Under the pieces are notes generated by a model. The model was not told where the DNA came from. It was given only the letters and a program-made list of their open reading frames with translations, and did no database searches. From Blastococcus sp. CCUG 61487 (GTDB lineage: Bacteria; Actinomycetota; Actinomycetes; Mycobacteriales; Geodermatophilaceae), in contig NZ_LWUA01000221.1 in the NCBI RefSeq assembly GCF_005222955.1, positions 36,361-100,360 on the forward strand: a DNA stretch of 64,000 nt, in the 5' to 3' direction. A program made the position numbers and the translations under genes. The first letter of the stretch is position 1; the number at the start of each line of letters is the position of its first letter. Below are positions 49,879-56,912 of this stretch, one piece after another.

Positions 49879-51405
49879 TCAGCCCAGCGGGTTGCCGCGG
49901 TCGAGCTGCACCGACTCGGGGGTGTGCAGCCGGACCATGGTGCGGGCGGCGTGGCGCGGCAGCCGCCGGGGCGTGGCCAGCGACACGACCACCATGGTGA
50001 GGAACGCCAGCGGGACGGTCCACGCCCCGGGCTGGCCGAGCAGCGCGCCCGGCCACCCGCCGGGGCCCACCCCGAGCAGGGTGAGCAGCACCGCGCCCCC
50101 GGCGCAGCCGCCGCCGACGACCATCCCGGCGATCGCGCCGACGTCGGTCAGCCGGCGCCACCAGATGCCGAGCACCAGCAGCGGGCAGAACGTGGATGCG
50201 GCGAAGGCGAACGCCAGCCCGACGGCCTGGGCGACGCCGACGCCCTCGGTCAGCAGCGCCAGACCCAGCGGCGCGAGGACGGCGACGACGGCGCCGGCCT
50301 GGAAGGCGCGCACCCCGCCGAAGCGGCGGCCCAGCACGTCCTGGCTGATCACGCCGGCCACGGCGACGGTCAGCCCGGAGGACGTGGACAGGAACGCCGC
50401 GAACGCGCCGGCCGCCGTCAGCGCGGACAGCAGCTCGCCGAGCACGCCGTCCACCATCCGGGCCGGCAGCTCCAGCACCACCGACTCGGTCCGCCCCTCG
50501 GCCACGAGGTCGGGGGCGTAGAGCCGGCCCAGCCCGCCGTACACCGGCGGCAGGAGGTAGAAGACGCCGAGCAGGGCCAGCACCAGCAGCGTGGTGCGGC
50601 GGGCCGCGGCGCCGTCGGGGTTGGTGTAGAAGCGCACGACGACGTGCGGCAGGCCCATCGTGCCGAGGAACGTCGCGACGATGATCGAGTACGTCGTGTA
50701 CAGCTCGTGGTCGGTGCCGGCCAGCGGGGAGGTCCACGAGTCCCCCGCCGGACCGCTCGCGACGTCGACCGCGGCCGGGGAGACCGCGCCGTCGCCGAGC
50801 CAGATCGCGGCCATGAACAGCAGCGGGAACAGCAGCGCGGTGAGCTTGAGCCAGTACTGGAACGCCTGGACGAAGGTGATGCTGCGCATGCCGCCGAACA
50901 GCACGTTGACGACCACCACCAGCGCCACCAGCACGCCGCCCACCCACGTGCCGGTCCCGGTGGTGGCGGCCAGCGCCACCCCGGCGCCCTGGAACTGCGG
51001 CATCAGGTAGAGCCACCCGATCGCCACCACCAGCAGCGCCGACAGCCGCCGCACGCCGCGCGACTCCAGCCGGCTCTCGGCGAAGTCCGGCAGCGTGTAC
51101 GCACCCGACCGGCGCAGCGGCGCGGCGACCAGGACCAGCAGCACGAGGTAGCCCGCCGTCCAGCCGACGGGGTACCAGAGCATCTCGGTGCCGAAGGCCA
51201 GCACCAGCCCGGCGACGCCGAGGAAGGACGCCGCCGACAGGTACTCCCCGCCGATGGCCGAGGCGTTCAGCCCGGGCCGCACGGTGCGGGAGGCGACGAA
51301 GAAGTCGCTGGTGGTGCGGGAGAACCGCCAGCCGTACGCGCCGATCGCGAGGGTGGCCACGAAGACCGCGGTGACCGCGAGGCCGCTGTAGCCGGTGGGG
51401 GTCAC
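49879..51405 (-). CDS. Sodium:solute symporter in a two-component operon
   Basis: A 508-residue SSS-family transporter, paralogous to the ActP-like one: Gly-Gly-Glu-Tyr-Leu-Ser-Ala-Ala-Ser-Phe-Leu-Gly corresponds to the ActP substrate-site helix, with Glu in place of Asp, and Gly-Leu-Pro-His-Val-Val-Val-Arg-Phe-Tyr-Thr-Asn matches the ActP loop. A different monocarboxylate is likely. GTG 51405 is 20 bp after the small membrane-protein gene and in operon with a LytS/LytTR pair. Such pairs sense nutrients such as pyruvate in other bacteria, so the system may induce its own transporter. Confidence 0.9.
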   Translation of the reverse strand: MTPTGYSGLAVTAVFVATLAIGAYGWRFSRTTSDFFVASRTVRPGLNASAIGGEYLSAASFLGVAGLVLAFGTEMLWYPVGWTAGYLVLLVLVAAPLRRSGAYTLPDFAESRLESRGVRRLSALLVVAIGWLYLMPQFQGAGVALAATTGTGTWVGGVLVALVVVVNVLFGGMRSITFVQAFQYWLKLTALLFPLLFMAAIWLGDGAVSPAAVDVASGPAGDSWTSPLAGTDHELYTTYSIIVATFLGTMGLPHVVVRFYTNPDGAAARRTTLLVLALLGVFYLLPPVYGGLGRLYAPDLVAEGRTESVVLELPARMVDGVLGELLSALTAAGAFAAFLSTSSGLTVAVAGVISQDVLGRRFGGVRAFQAGAVVAVLAPLGLALLTEGVGVAQAVGLAFAFAASTFCPLLVLGIWWRRLTDVGAIAGMVVGGGCAGGAVLLTLLGVGPGGWPGALLGQPGAWTVPLAFLTMVVVSLATPRRLPRHAARTMVRLHTPESVQLDRGNPLG

Positions 51406-51424
51406 CGGCGGTCCTGGAGCGGCG

Positions 51425-51805
51425 TCACGAGCGGTCCAGCACGTCGGTGAAGTCCCGCTCGTTGCGCTCGGCCGCCCGCACGTAGAGCCAGCCGATGCCG
51501 AACAGCACCGGGTAGACGGCGAAGGCGAGCAGGAACCACGGCAGCGGGACGGCGAGCACCTGGACCGCGGAGAGCTCGGGGAACAGCCAGAACAGCAGCG
51601 GGATCCCCCCGACGACGAGCCCCAGCACCGCCAGGGCGAGCAGCGCCGGGCGGAGCTGGGAGCGCAGCAGCGAGGACATGTACACCTCGCCCAGCGGCGT
51701 CTGCGCGTCGATCTCCCGGGCCGCCGGGATCCGCTGCGCCCGGGCCGCACCGGTGCGCGGGCTGGTGACCCGCACCCGGCGGGGTGTGCCCTCGGACACC
51801 GTCAT
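51425..51805 (-). CDS. Small two-TM protein, probable symporter partner
   Basis: A 126-residue protein not assigned to a named family. After an Arg-rich N-terminus of ~50 residues there are two hydrophobic helices (Ala-Leu-Leu-Ala-Leu-Ala-Val-Leu-Gly-Leu-Val-Val and Trp-Phe-Leu-Leu-Ala-Phe-Ala-Val-Tyr-Pro). In size and position it is the analogue of DUF485/DUF4212 partners. Its ATG overlaps the response-regulator stop (ATGA) and the symporter follows 20 bp later, so all are one operon. Confidence 0.82.
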   Translation of the reverse strand: MTVSEGTPRRVRVTSPRTGAARAQRIPAAREIDAQTPLGEVYMSSLLRSQLRPALLALAVLGLVVGGIPLLFWLFPELSAVQVLAVPLPWFLLAFAVYPVLFGIGWLYVRAAERNERDFTDVLDRS

Positions 51806-52566
51806 CCCCTCCCGGGCGTGCCCGGCCGGGCGCGGCGCACGAGGAGGTCCCGCAGCTCCCGGGTGTGCCGCCGGCTCACGCCGAGCTGGGTGCCGCCGAC
51901 GACCACCGTGCAGCGGCCGCCGTCCATCCGGACCTCCTCGACGTGCTGCAGGGCGACGAGCAGCGAGCGGTGGATCCGCACGAAACCGGCGTCCTTCCAG
52001 TCCTCCTCGAGCGTGGTCAGCGGCACCCGCACGAGGTGGCTGCCGGTCGGCGTGTGCAGCCGGGCGTAGTCGCCCTGCGCCTCGACGTACCTGACGCTGG
52101 ACCGGGGCACGAACCGGGTCACCCCGCCGAGCTCGACGGCGATCCCGTCGCCCACCGGCCCGGGACCACCCGTCACCGGGGCGCCACCGCCCGCGCGCGC
52201 CGCGACGACCCGGCGCACGGCCTCGGCCAGCCGGTCGTCCCGCACCGGCTTGAGCACGTAGTCCACGGCGCCCAGGTCGAAGGCGTCGACGGCGGAGTCG
52301 TCGTAGGCGGTCACGAACACCACCGGGGGCGGCGTCCGGAACCGCGACAGCACCCGGGCGAGGTCCACCCCGCTCAGCCCGGGCATGCGGATGTCGAGGA
52401 AGACCGCGTCTACGCTGCGCTCCTGGAGGATCCGCAGCGCCTCGGTGGCCGAGTCGCAGGTGAGCACCGCCTCGATCCGCTCGTCCCGGCCGAGGAGCCA
52501 GCGCAGCTCCTCCAGGGCCGGGCGCTCGTCGTCGACGACGAGGATGGTCAGCCGGCCGCCGCTCAC
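51802..52566 (-). CDS. LytTR-type response regulator
   Basis: A 254-residue two-component regulator. The receiver domain (~5-120) has acidic residues Asp-Asp-Glu, the phospho-acceptor in Val-Phe-Leu-Asp-Ile-Arg-Met-Pro, and Lys in Val-Leu-Lys-Pro-Val. The C-terminal LytTR DNA-binding domain (~145-245) has Tyr-Val-Glu-Ala-Gln-Gly-Asp-Tyr-Ala and Ile-His-Arg-Ser-Leu-Leu-Val. Its GTG overlaps the kinase stop (GTGA). LytTR regulators bind paired direct repeats; the likely target is the operon itself. Confidence 0.95.
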   Translation of the reverse strand: MSGGRLTILVVDDERPALEELRWLLGRDERIEAVLTCDSATEALRILQERSVDAVFLDIRMPGLSGVDLARVLSRFRTPPPVVFVTAYDDSAVDAFDLGAVDYVLKPVRDDRLAEAVRRVVAARAGGGAPVTGGPGPVGDGIAVELGGVTRFVPRSSVRYVEAQGDYARLHTPTGSHLVRVPLTTLEEDWKDAGFVRIHRSLLVALQHVEEVRMDGGRCTVVVGGTQLGVSRRHTRELRDLLVRRARPGTPGRG

Positions 52567-53687
52567 GGGTGCACCCCCGGGGCGAACTTCGGCACCCGCA
52601 CGACGACCTTGGTCCCCGCGCCGGGCGCGGTCTCCACGACCAGGCCGTAGTCGTCGCCGAAGGCGGTGCGCAGCCGGGCGTCGACGTTGCCCAGCCCGAC
52701 CGAGTCCACCGAGACGTCGCCGGCCAGCGCCCGCCGCACCTTCGCCGGGTCCTCCCCCACGCCGTCGTCCTCGACCGTGATCAGGCACTCGCCGCCCTGG
52801 TCGGCGGCGATGATCGTCACGGTGCCGGTCCCCGGCTTGCTCTCCAGCCCGTGCCGCACCGCGTTCTCGACCAGCGGCTGCAGGCTGAGGAAGGGGACGG
52901 TGACCGGCAGGACCTCCTGCGCCACCCGGAGCGTGACCTGCAGCCGGTCGCCGAACCGCGCCTTCTCCAGCACCAGGTACCGCTCGATGGAGCGCAGCTC
53001 CTCGGCCAGCGTCGTGTACTCGCCGTGCCGGCTGAACGAGTAGCGGGTGAAGTCGGCGAACTCCAGCAGCAGCTCGCGGGCCCGGGTCGGATCGGTGCGC
53101 ACGAAGGAGGCGATCGCGGTCAGCGAGTTGTAGATGAAGTGCGGGCTGATCTGCGCCCGCAGCGCGCGGACCTCGGCCTCCATGAGGCGGGTGCGCGACG
53201 CATCGAGCTCGGCGAGCTCCAGGTTGCCCGACACCCAGCGGGCGACCTCGGCCACCGCCCGCACCAGCCCGGCCGACGCCGAGGTCGTGCACGCCTGCAA
53301 GGTGCCCACCACCCGGTCCTCGACCACCAGCGGGCTGACCACGACCTGGCGCAGGTCGCAGCCGGGGTCGGCGCAGGCGACGTCGTCGCGGGAGCGGACC
53401 TCGGTGTTGCCGGACTCCAGGACGGCGGCCGCGAGCGCCGCGGCGTGCGGCTCGTGGTGGGCGTAGCGGCCGTCCCAGGCGAGGGTGGTGACGGTGTCGG
53501 TGAGCGCGACGGCCGGGACGCCGAGCAGGTCCCGCAGATGGCGGATCGCGCGCTGCGCGGAGTCGCTGGTCAGGCCCTGGCGCAGCTCCGGTGCGGTGAG
53601 CGAGGCGGAGTGGAGGGTGCGGAACGTGGCGTGCTCCGCCTGCGTGCCCAGGTGACCCGGCCGCAGCCACCGCAGTCCGTTGCGCAT
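52563..53687 (-). CDS. LytS-type sensor histidine kinase with GAF-like domain
   Basis: A 374-residue soluble kinase. Residues ~40-160 form a GAF-like sensor containing Cys-Ala-Asp-Pro-Gly-Cys. The His_kinase domain has Gln-Ile-Ser-Pro-His-Phe-Ile-Tyr-Asn-Ser-Leu, with the phospho-accepting His. The ATPase has Leu-Gln-Pro-Leu-Val-Glu-Asn-Ala-Val-Arg-His-Gly and Val-Glu-Asp-Asp-Gly-Val-Gly. No membrane helix is evident, so it may sense a cytoplasmic metabolite. ATG 53687 is the preferred start; GTG 53762 is possible. First gene of the kinase-regulator-small protein-symporter operon. Confidence 0.92.
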   Translation of the reverse strand: MRNGLRWLRPGHLGTQAEHATFRTLHSASLTAPELRQGLTSDSAQRAIRHLRDLLGVPAVALTDTVTTLAWDGRYAHHEPHAAALAAAVLESGNTEVRSRDDVACADPGCDLRQVVVSPLVVEDRVVGTLQACTTSASAGLVRAVAEVARWVSGNLELAELDASRTRLMEAEVRALRAQISPHFIYNSLTAIASFVRTDPTRARELLLEFADFTRYSFSRHGEYTTLAEELRSIERYLVLEKARFGDRLQVTLRVAQEVLPVTVPFLSLQPLVENAVRHGLESKPGTGTVTIIAADQGGECLITVEDDGVGEDPAKVRRALAGDVSVDSVGLGNVDARLRTAFGDDYGLVVETAPGAGTKVVVRVPKFAPGVHP

Positions 53688-53823
53688 CGGCAGTCGGGGC
53701 GGCGCCCCACCCTCCCTCCGCGCGATCGGCGCCCGGCGTCCTCGGACACCGGTCGAGCGCACGGTAGATCGCCGGTGGCGGCCCGCACCAGCCGCCGCGG
53801 CGACGGGTCCCTCCGCCGCGGGA

Positions 53824-53958
53824 TCAGTCCCCGGGCAGCAGCGCTCCGCACTCCGCGCACCTCGTCGGCGGATCCTGGTCGGCCATCCGGCCGCACTCCG
53901 GGCACACCCGGTGCAGCCAGCAGGCCGGGTCGCCGCCCTCGTCGTCGGGTTCGGTCAT
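53824..53958 (-). CDS. 44-residue zinc-ribbon micro-protein
   Basis: A short gene found by direct reading: 44 codons from ATG 53958 to TGA 53824. It encodes two Cys-x-x-Cys knuckles, Cys-Pro-Glu-Cys-Gly and Cys-Ala-Glu-Cys-Gly, 15 residues apart, which would bind one zinc. The N-terminus is acidic. It lies alone between the divergent kinases. The perfect knuckle spacing and actinobacterial codon bias support a real protein; function unknown. No obvious ribosome site. Confidence 0.65.
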   Translation of the reverse strand: MTEPDDEGGDPACWLHRVCPECGRMADQDPPTRCAECGALLPGD

Positions 53959-54038
53959 GGGACCAGTCTGGCCCGATCAGACCTGGGGTGGAGCCGCGTT
54001 TCCCTCCTGGGGACGACGAGATCGGCGCCGGTGCTGCC

Positions 54039-54044
54039 TAGTGT
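54039..54044 (+). promoter_or_regulatory. Leaderless -10 (TAGTGT)
   Basis: TAGTGT ends 7 nt before GTG 54052, with no ribosome site. It drives the NarL-type two-component pair. Confidence 0.6.
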
Positions 54045-54051
54045 CGCTGGG

Positions 54052-55245
54052 GTGGACCGCCCTCTCGACCGCTCGACCGATCGGCTGCACCGGCACCCGT
54101 TCGCCGTCGACATCGCCCTCGCGGCCGGGGTGTGGTTCTTCACCGTCCTCCTCACGATCGACACGTACTGGCAGTCGCAGGGCAGCGCGTTCCTCGTCGG
54201 CACGCTGCTGGTGGTGCCGCTGGCCTGGCGGCGCCGGGCGCCGGTCCCGGCCGCCGCCGCGGTCGTGGCCGCCGGGTTGCTCGAGCTGGTCGTCCTCGAC
54301 GACTTCCTCGTCGCCAACGTCTCGGCGCTGTTCATGGTCTACGCGCTGGCCGCGTACGGCCCCCGCTGGGCCGCGCAGGCCGGGCTGGCGCTGGGGCTCG
54401 TGGGTGCCGCGCTGGCCGCGCTGCGCTACTTCTCGGACTACTCCGACGTCATCGTCCTCGCCGCCAACGCGATGGCCATCGGGGTCTCCGTCGTGGCCGC
54501 CTGGGCGCTGGGCAACCTGCGCCGGGCACGGGTGCAGCGGTTGACCGATCTGGAGGAGCGGGCGCGGCTGCTGGAGCTGGAGCGGGACCAGGAGATGCGG
54601 CTGGCCGCGTCCACCGAGCGGGCCCGGATCGCCCGCGAGCTGCACGACGTCGTCGCCCACTCGTTGTCGGTGGTCATCGCCCAGGCCGACGGCGGCCGGT
54701 ACGCCGGGAAGGCCGATCCGGCCGCGGCCACCGACGCGCTCGAGGCGATCGCCGCCACCGGCCGGCAGGCGCTCACCGACATGCGTTCGCTGCTGGGCGT
54801 GCTGCGCGAGGGCGGCGGTGAGGAGTACGCCCCGCAGCCCGACGTCGACGCGATCCCGGCGCTGGTGGAGGACGTGCGGGCCAGCGGGCTGGACGTCGAC
54901 CTGATCGTCGAGGGCGAGCCGCAGCCGCTGCCCGCCGGCCCGCAGCTCGCGGCCTACCGCATCGTGCAGGAGTCCCTCACCAACGTGCTGAAGCACGCGG
55001 GTCCGGCCTCGCGGGCGTGGGTGCGGCTGCAGTGGCGCACCGACGCGCTGGAGCTGTCGGTGCTCGACGACGGCCGGGGCGCCTCAGCAGCCCTGTCCTC
55101 CGGGACCGCCTCCGACGGCCAGGGGCAGGGGCTGCGCGGGATGCGGGAGCGCGCGCAGCTGCACCGCGGGCGGCTCGAGGCCGGGCCGCGGCACGGCGGC
55201 GGCTTCGGAGTGCACGCGGCGCTGCCCTACGGTTCCCGGCGATGA
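54052..55245 (+). CDS. Membrane sensor histidine kinase (HisKA_3, DesK/NarX type)
   Basis: A 397-residue kinase. The N-terminal ~150 residues hold five or six membrane helices with very short loops, so sensing within the membrane is likely. HisKA_3 has Glu-Leu-His-Asp-Val-Val-Ala-His-Ser-Leu-Ser-Val with the phospho-accepting His. The ATPase ends with Gly-Gln-Gly-Leu-Arg-Gly-Met-Arg-Glu-Arg. The stop overlaps the response regulator ATG (ATGA). The leaderless -10 fixes the GTG start. Probable target: the ABC exporter downstream (inference from adjacency). Confidence 0.94.
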   Translation: MDRPLDRSTDRLHRHPFAVDIALAAGVWFFTVLLTIDTYWQSQGSAFLVGTLLVVPLAWRRRAPVPAAAAVVAAGLLELVVLDDFLVANVSALFMVYALAAYGPRWAAQAGLALGLVGAALAALRYFSDYSDVIVLAANAMAIGVSVVAAWALGNLRRARVQRLTDLEERARLLELERDQEMRLAASTERARIARELHDVVAHSLSVVIAQADGGRYAGKADPAAATDALEAIAATGRQALTDMRSLLGVLREGGGEEYAPQPDVDAIPALVEDVRASGLDVDLIVEGEPQPLPAGPQLAAYRIVQESLTNVLKHAGPASRAWVRLQWRTDALELSVLDDGRGASAALSSGTASDGQGQGLRGMRERAQLHRGRLEAGPRHGGGFGVHAALPYGSRR

Positions 55246-55940
55246 GCGAACCGATCCGGGTGGTGCTGGTCGACGACCAGCAGATGGTGCGGGCCGGCTT
55301 CCGCATGGTGATCGACTCCCAGCCCGACCTGCGCGTGGTGGGCGAGGCCGGCGACGGCGCCTCGGCGGTCGAGCTGCTGCGCGGCACCGCGGCCGACGTC
55401 GTCCTCATGGACATCCGCATGCCCGACACCGATGGGATCGAGGCGACCCGGCAGGTCACCGCGCTGCCCGAGGCGCCGCGGGTCGTCGTCCTGACCACCT
55501 TCGACCTGGACGAGTACGTGGTCGCCGCCATCGGCGCCGGCGCCAGCGGCTTCCTGCTCAAGGACGCCCCGCCCGAGGAGATGCTCGCGGCGGTGCGCAC
55601 CGTGCACGCGGGCGACTCGGTGATCGCGGCGTCGTCGACCCGGCGGCTGCTGCAGCACGTCGCGCCGATGCTGCGGGGCGCCCCCACGTCGGCTCCCGGC
55701 GGTGGGGACGACGCCGCGCTGGCCGAGCTCACCCCGCGCGAGCGGGAGGTGCTGGTGCAGATGGCGCTGGGTGCGTCGAACACCGAGATCGCGCAGGCGT
55801 TCGTGGTGAGCGAGGCGACGGTGAAGACCCACGTCGGGCGGGTGCTGGCCAAGACCGGGTCGCGGGACCGGGTGCAGGCCGTCGTCCTCGCCTACCGGAC
55901 CGGCCTCGTGCAGCCGGCCGACCTCCTCCGCCACGCTTGA
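55242..55940 (+). CDS. NarL/LuxR-type response regulator
   Basis: A 232-residue regulator. The receiver domain has Val-Asp-Asp-Gln-Gln-Met-Val-Arg, the phospho-Asp in Val-Leu-Met-Asp-Ile-Arg-Met-Pro, and Lys in Leu-Leu-Lys-Asp-Ala-Pro. The C-terminal GerE helix-turn-helix (~165-225) has Leu-Thr-Pro-Arg-Glu-Arg-Glu-Val-Leu and Ser-Glu-Ala-Thr-Val-Lys-Thr-His-Val. It is translationally coupled to the kinase. A pair of CCGCGG palindromes separates it from the ABC transporter operon. Confidence 0.96.
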   Translation: MSEPIRVVLVDDQQMVRAGFRMVIDSQPDLRVVGEAGDGASAVELLRGTAADVVLMDIRMPDTDGIEATRQVTALPEAPRVVVLTTFDLDEYVVAAIGAGASGFLLKDAPPEEMLAAVRTVHAGDSVIAASSTRRLLQHVAPMLRGAPTSAPGGGDDAALAELTPREREVLVQMALGASNTEIAQAFVVSEATVKTHVGRVLAKTGSRDRVQAVVLAYRTGLVQPADLLRHA

Positions 55941-55943
55941 CTC

Positions 55944-55988
55944 CTGCTTTTCCGCGGAAAAGCAGTCTGCTTTACCGCGGAAAAGCAG
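55944..55988. repeat. CCGCGG-centred tandem palindromes, copy B
   Basis: Two successive 22-bp palindromes (55944-55965, perfect; 55967-55988, one mismatch) are both centred on CCGCGG with CTGCTTT arms. They start 4 bp after the response-regulator stop. The same unit occurs at 43349-43395 and in part at 40669-40680. Confidence 0.85.
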
Positions 55989-56135
55989 AGGCGTCAGACC
56001 ACGGGGGGACGGCGGGGTCCGTCCCCGGGAGCACGTGGGACGGCGGCAAGATCACCGCCCGCTCCGACGCGGGGGGACGGCTCCGGGCGGGAGCGTGATC
56101 ACCGTTGCCGCATCCCCCTGCACCGGAGGTCCGCA

Positions 56136-56909
56136 GTGTCCGTCCCCGTCATGACCGTCCCCGGCGAGCCGCCCGCCGCCCCGGCGACCGCCGCCGTCCG
56201 CGCCACCGGCCTGCGCAAGACCTACGGCAGCGGGGAGACCGCGGTGCACGCGCTCTCCGGTGTCGACGTCGCCTTCGCCGCCGGTGAGTTCACCGCGATC
56301 ATGGGCCCCTCCGGCTCCGGGAAGTCGACCCTCATGCACTGCCTGGCCGGGCTCGACACCGCCACGGCCGGCGAGGTGTGGCTGGGCGACACCCCGCTCA
56401 CCAGCCTGCGCGACGACCAGCTCACCACCCTGCGCCGCAAGCGGATCGGTTTCGTCTTCCAGGCGTTCAACCTGCTGCCGGTGCTCGACGCCCGCGAGAA
56501 CATCGTGCTGCCGATGCGGCTCGGCGGGCTGCGGCCGGACCCGGCGTGGTTCGACGCCGTCGTCGCCCGGTTGGGCCTGCGCGAGCGGCTGGGCCACCGC
56601 CCGCACGAGCTCTCCGGCGGCCAGCAGCAGCGCGTCGCCATCGCCCGCGCCCTCCTGCCGCGGCCCGACGTCGTCTTCGCCGACGAGCCCACCGGCAACC
56701 TGGACTCCCGCTCGGGCGCCGAGGTGCTGGGCCTGCTGCGCTCCAGCGTGAAGGAGACCGGCCAGACGGTCGTCATGGTGACCCACGACCCGGGCGCCGC
56801 CGCCTACGCCGACCGCGTCGTGCTGCTGGCCGACGGTCGCCTGGCCGGCGAGCTCACCGACCCCACCGCCGAGTCGGTGCTCGACGCGCTGCGCGGGCTG
56901 GGGGCCTGA
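56136..56909 (+). CDS. ABC transporter ATP-binding protein, MacB/LolD type
   Basis: A 257-residue ABC ATPase. Walker A is Gly-Pro-Ser-Gly-Ser-Gly-Lys-Ser-Thr, the Q-loop Phe-Gln-Ala-Phe-Asn-Leu-Leu-Pro is the MacB-type form, the signature is Leu-Ser-Gly-Gly-Gln-Gln-Gln-Arg, Walker B is Val-Val-Phe-Ala-Asp-Glu-Pro, and the H-loop is Thr-His-Asp. It powers an FtsX-like permease encoded 4 bp downstream. CGGAGG precedes the GTG. The upstream segment holds an imperfect dyad (GATCAC at 56050 / GTGATC at 56095) that could bind the adjacent response regulator. Confidence 0.96.
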   Translation: MSVPVMTVPGEPPAAPATAAVRATGLRKTYGSGETAVHALSGVDVAFAAGEFTAIMGPSGSGKSTLMHCLAGLDTATAGEVWLGDTPLTSLRDDQLTTLRRKRIGFVFQAFNLLPVLDARENIVLPMRLGGLRPDPAWFDAVVARLGLRERLGHRPHELSGGQQQRVAIARALLPRPDVVFADEPTGNLDSRSGAEVLGLLRSSVKETGQTVVMVTHDPGAAAYADRVVLLADGRLAGELTDPTAESVLDALRGLGA

Positions 56910-56912
56910 GGC

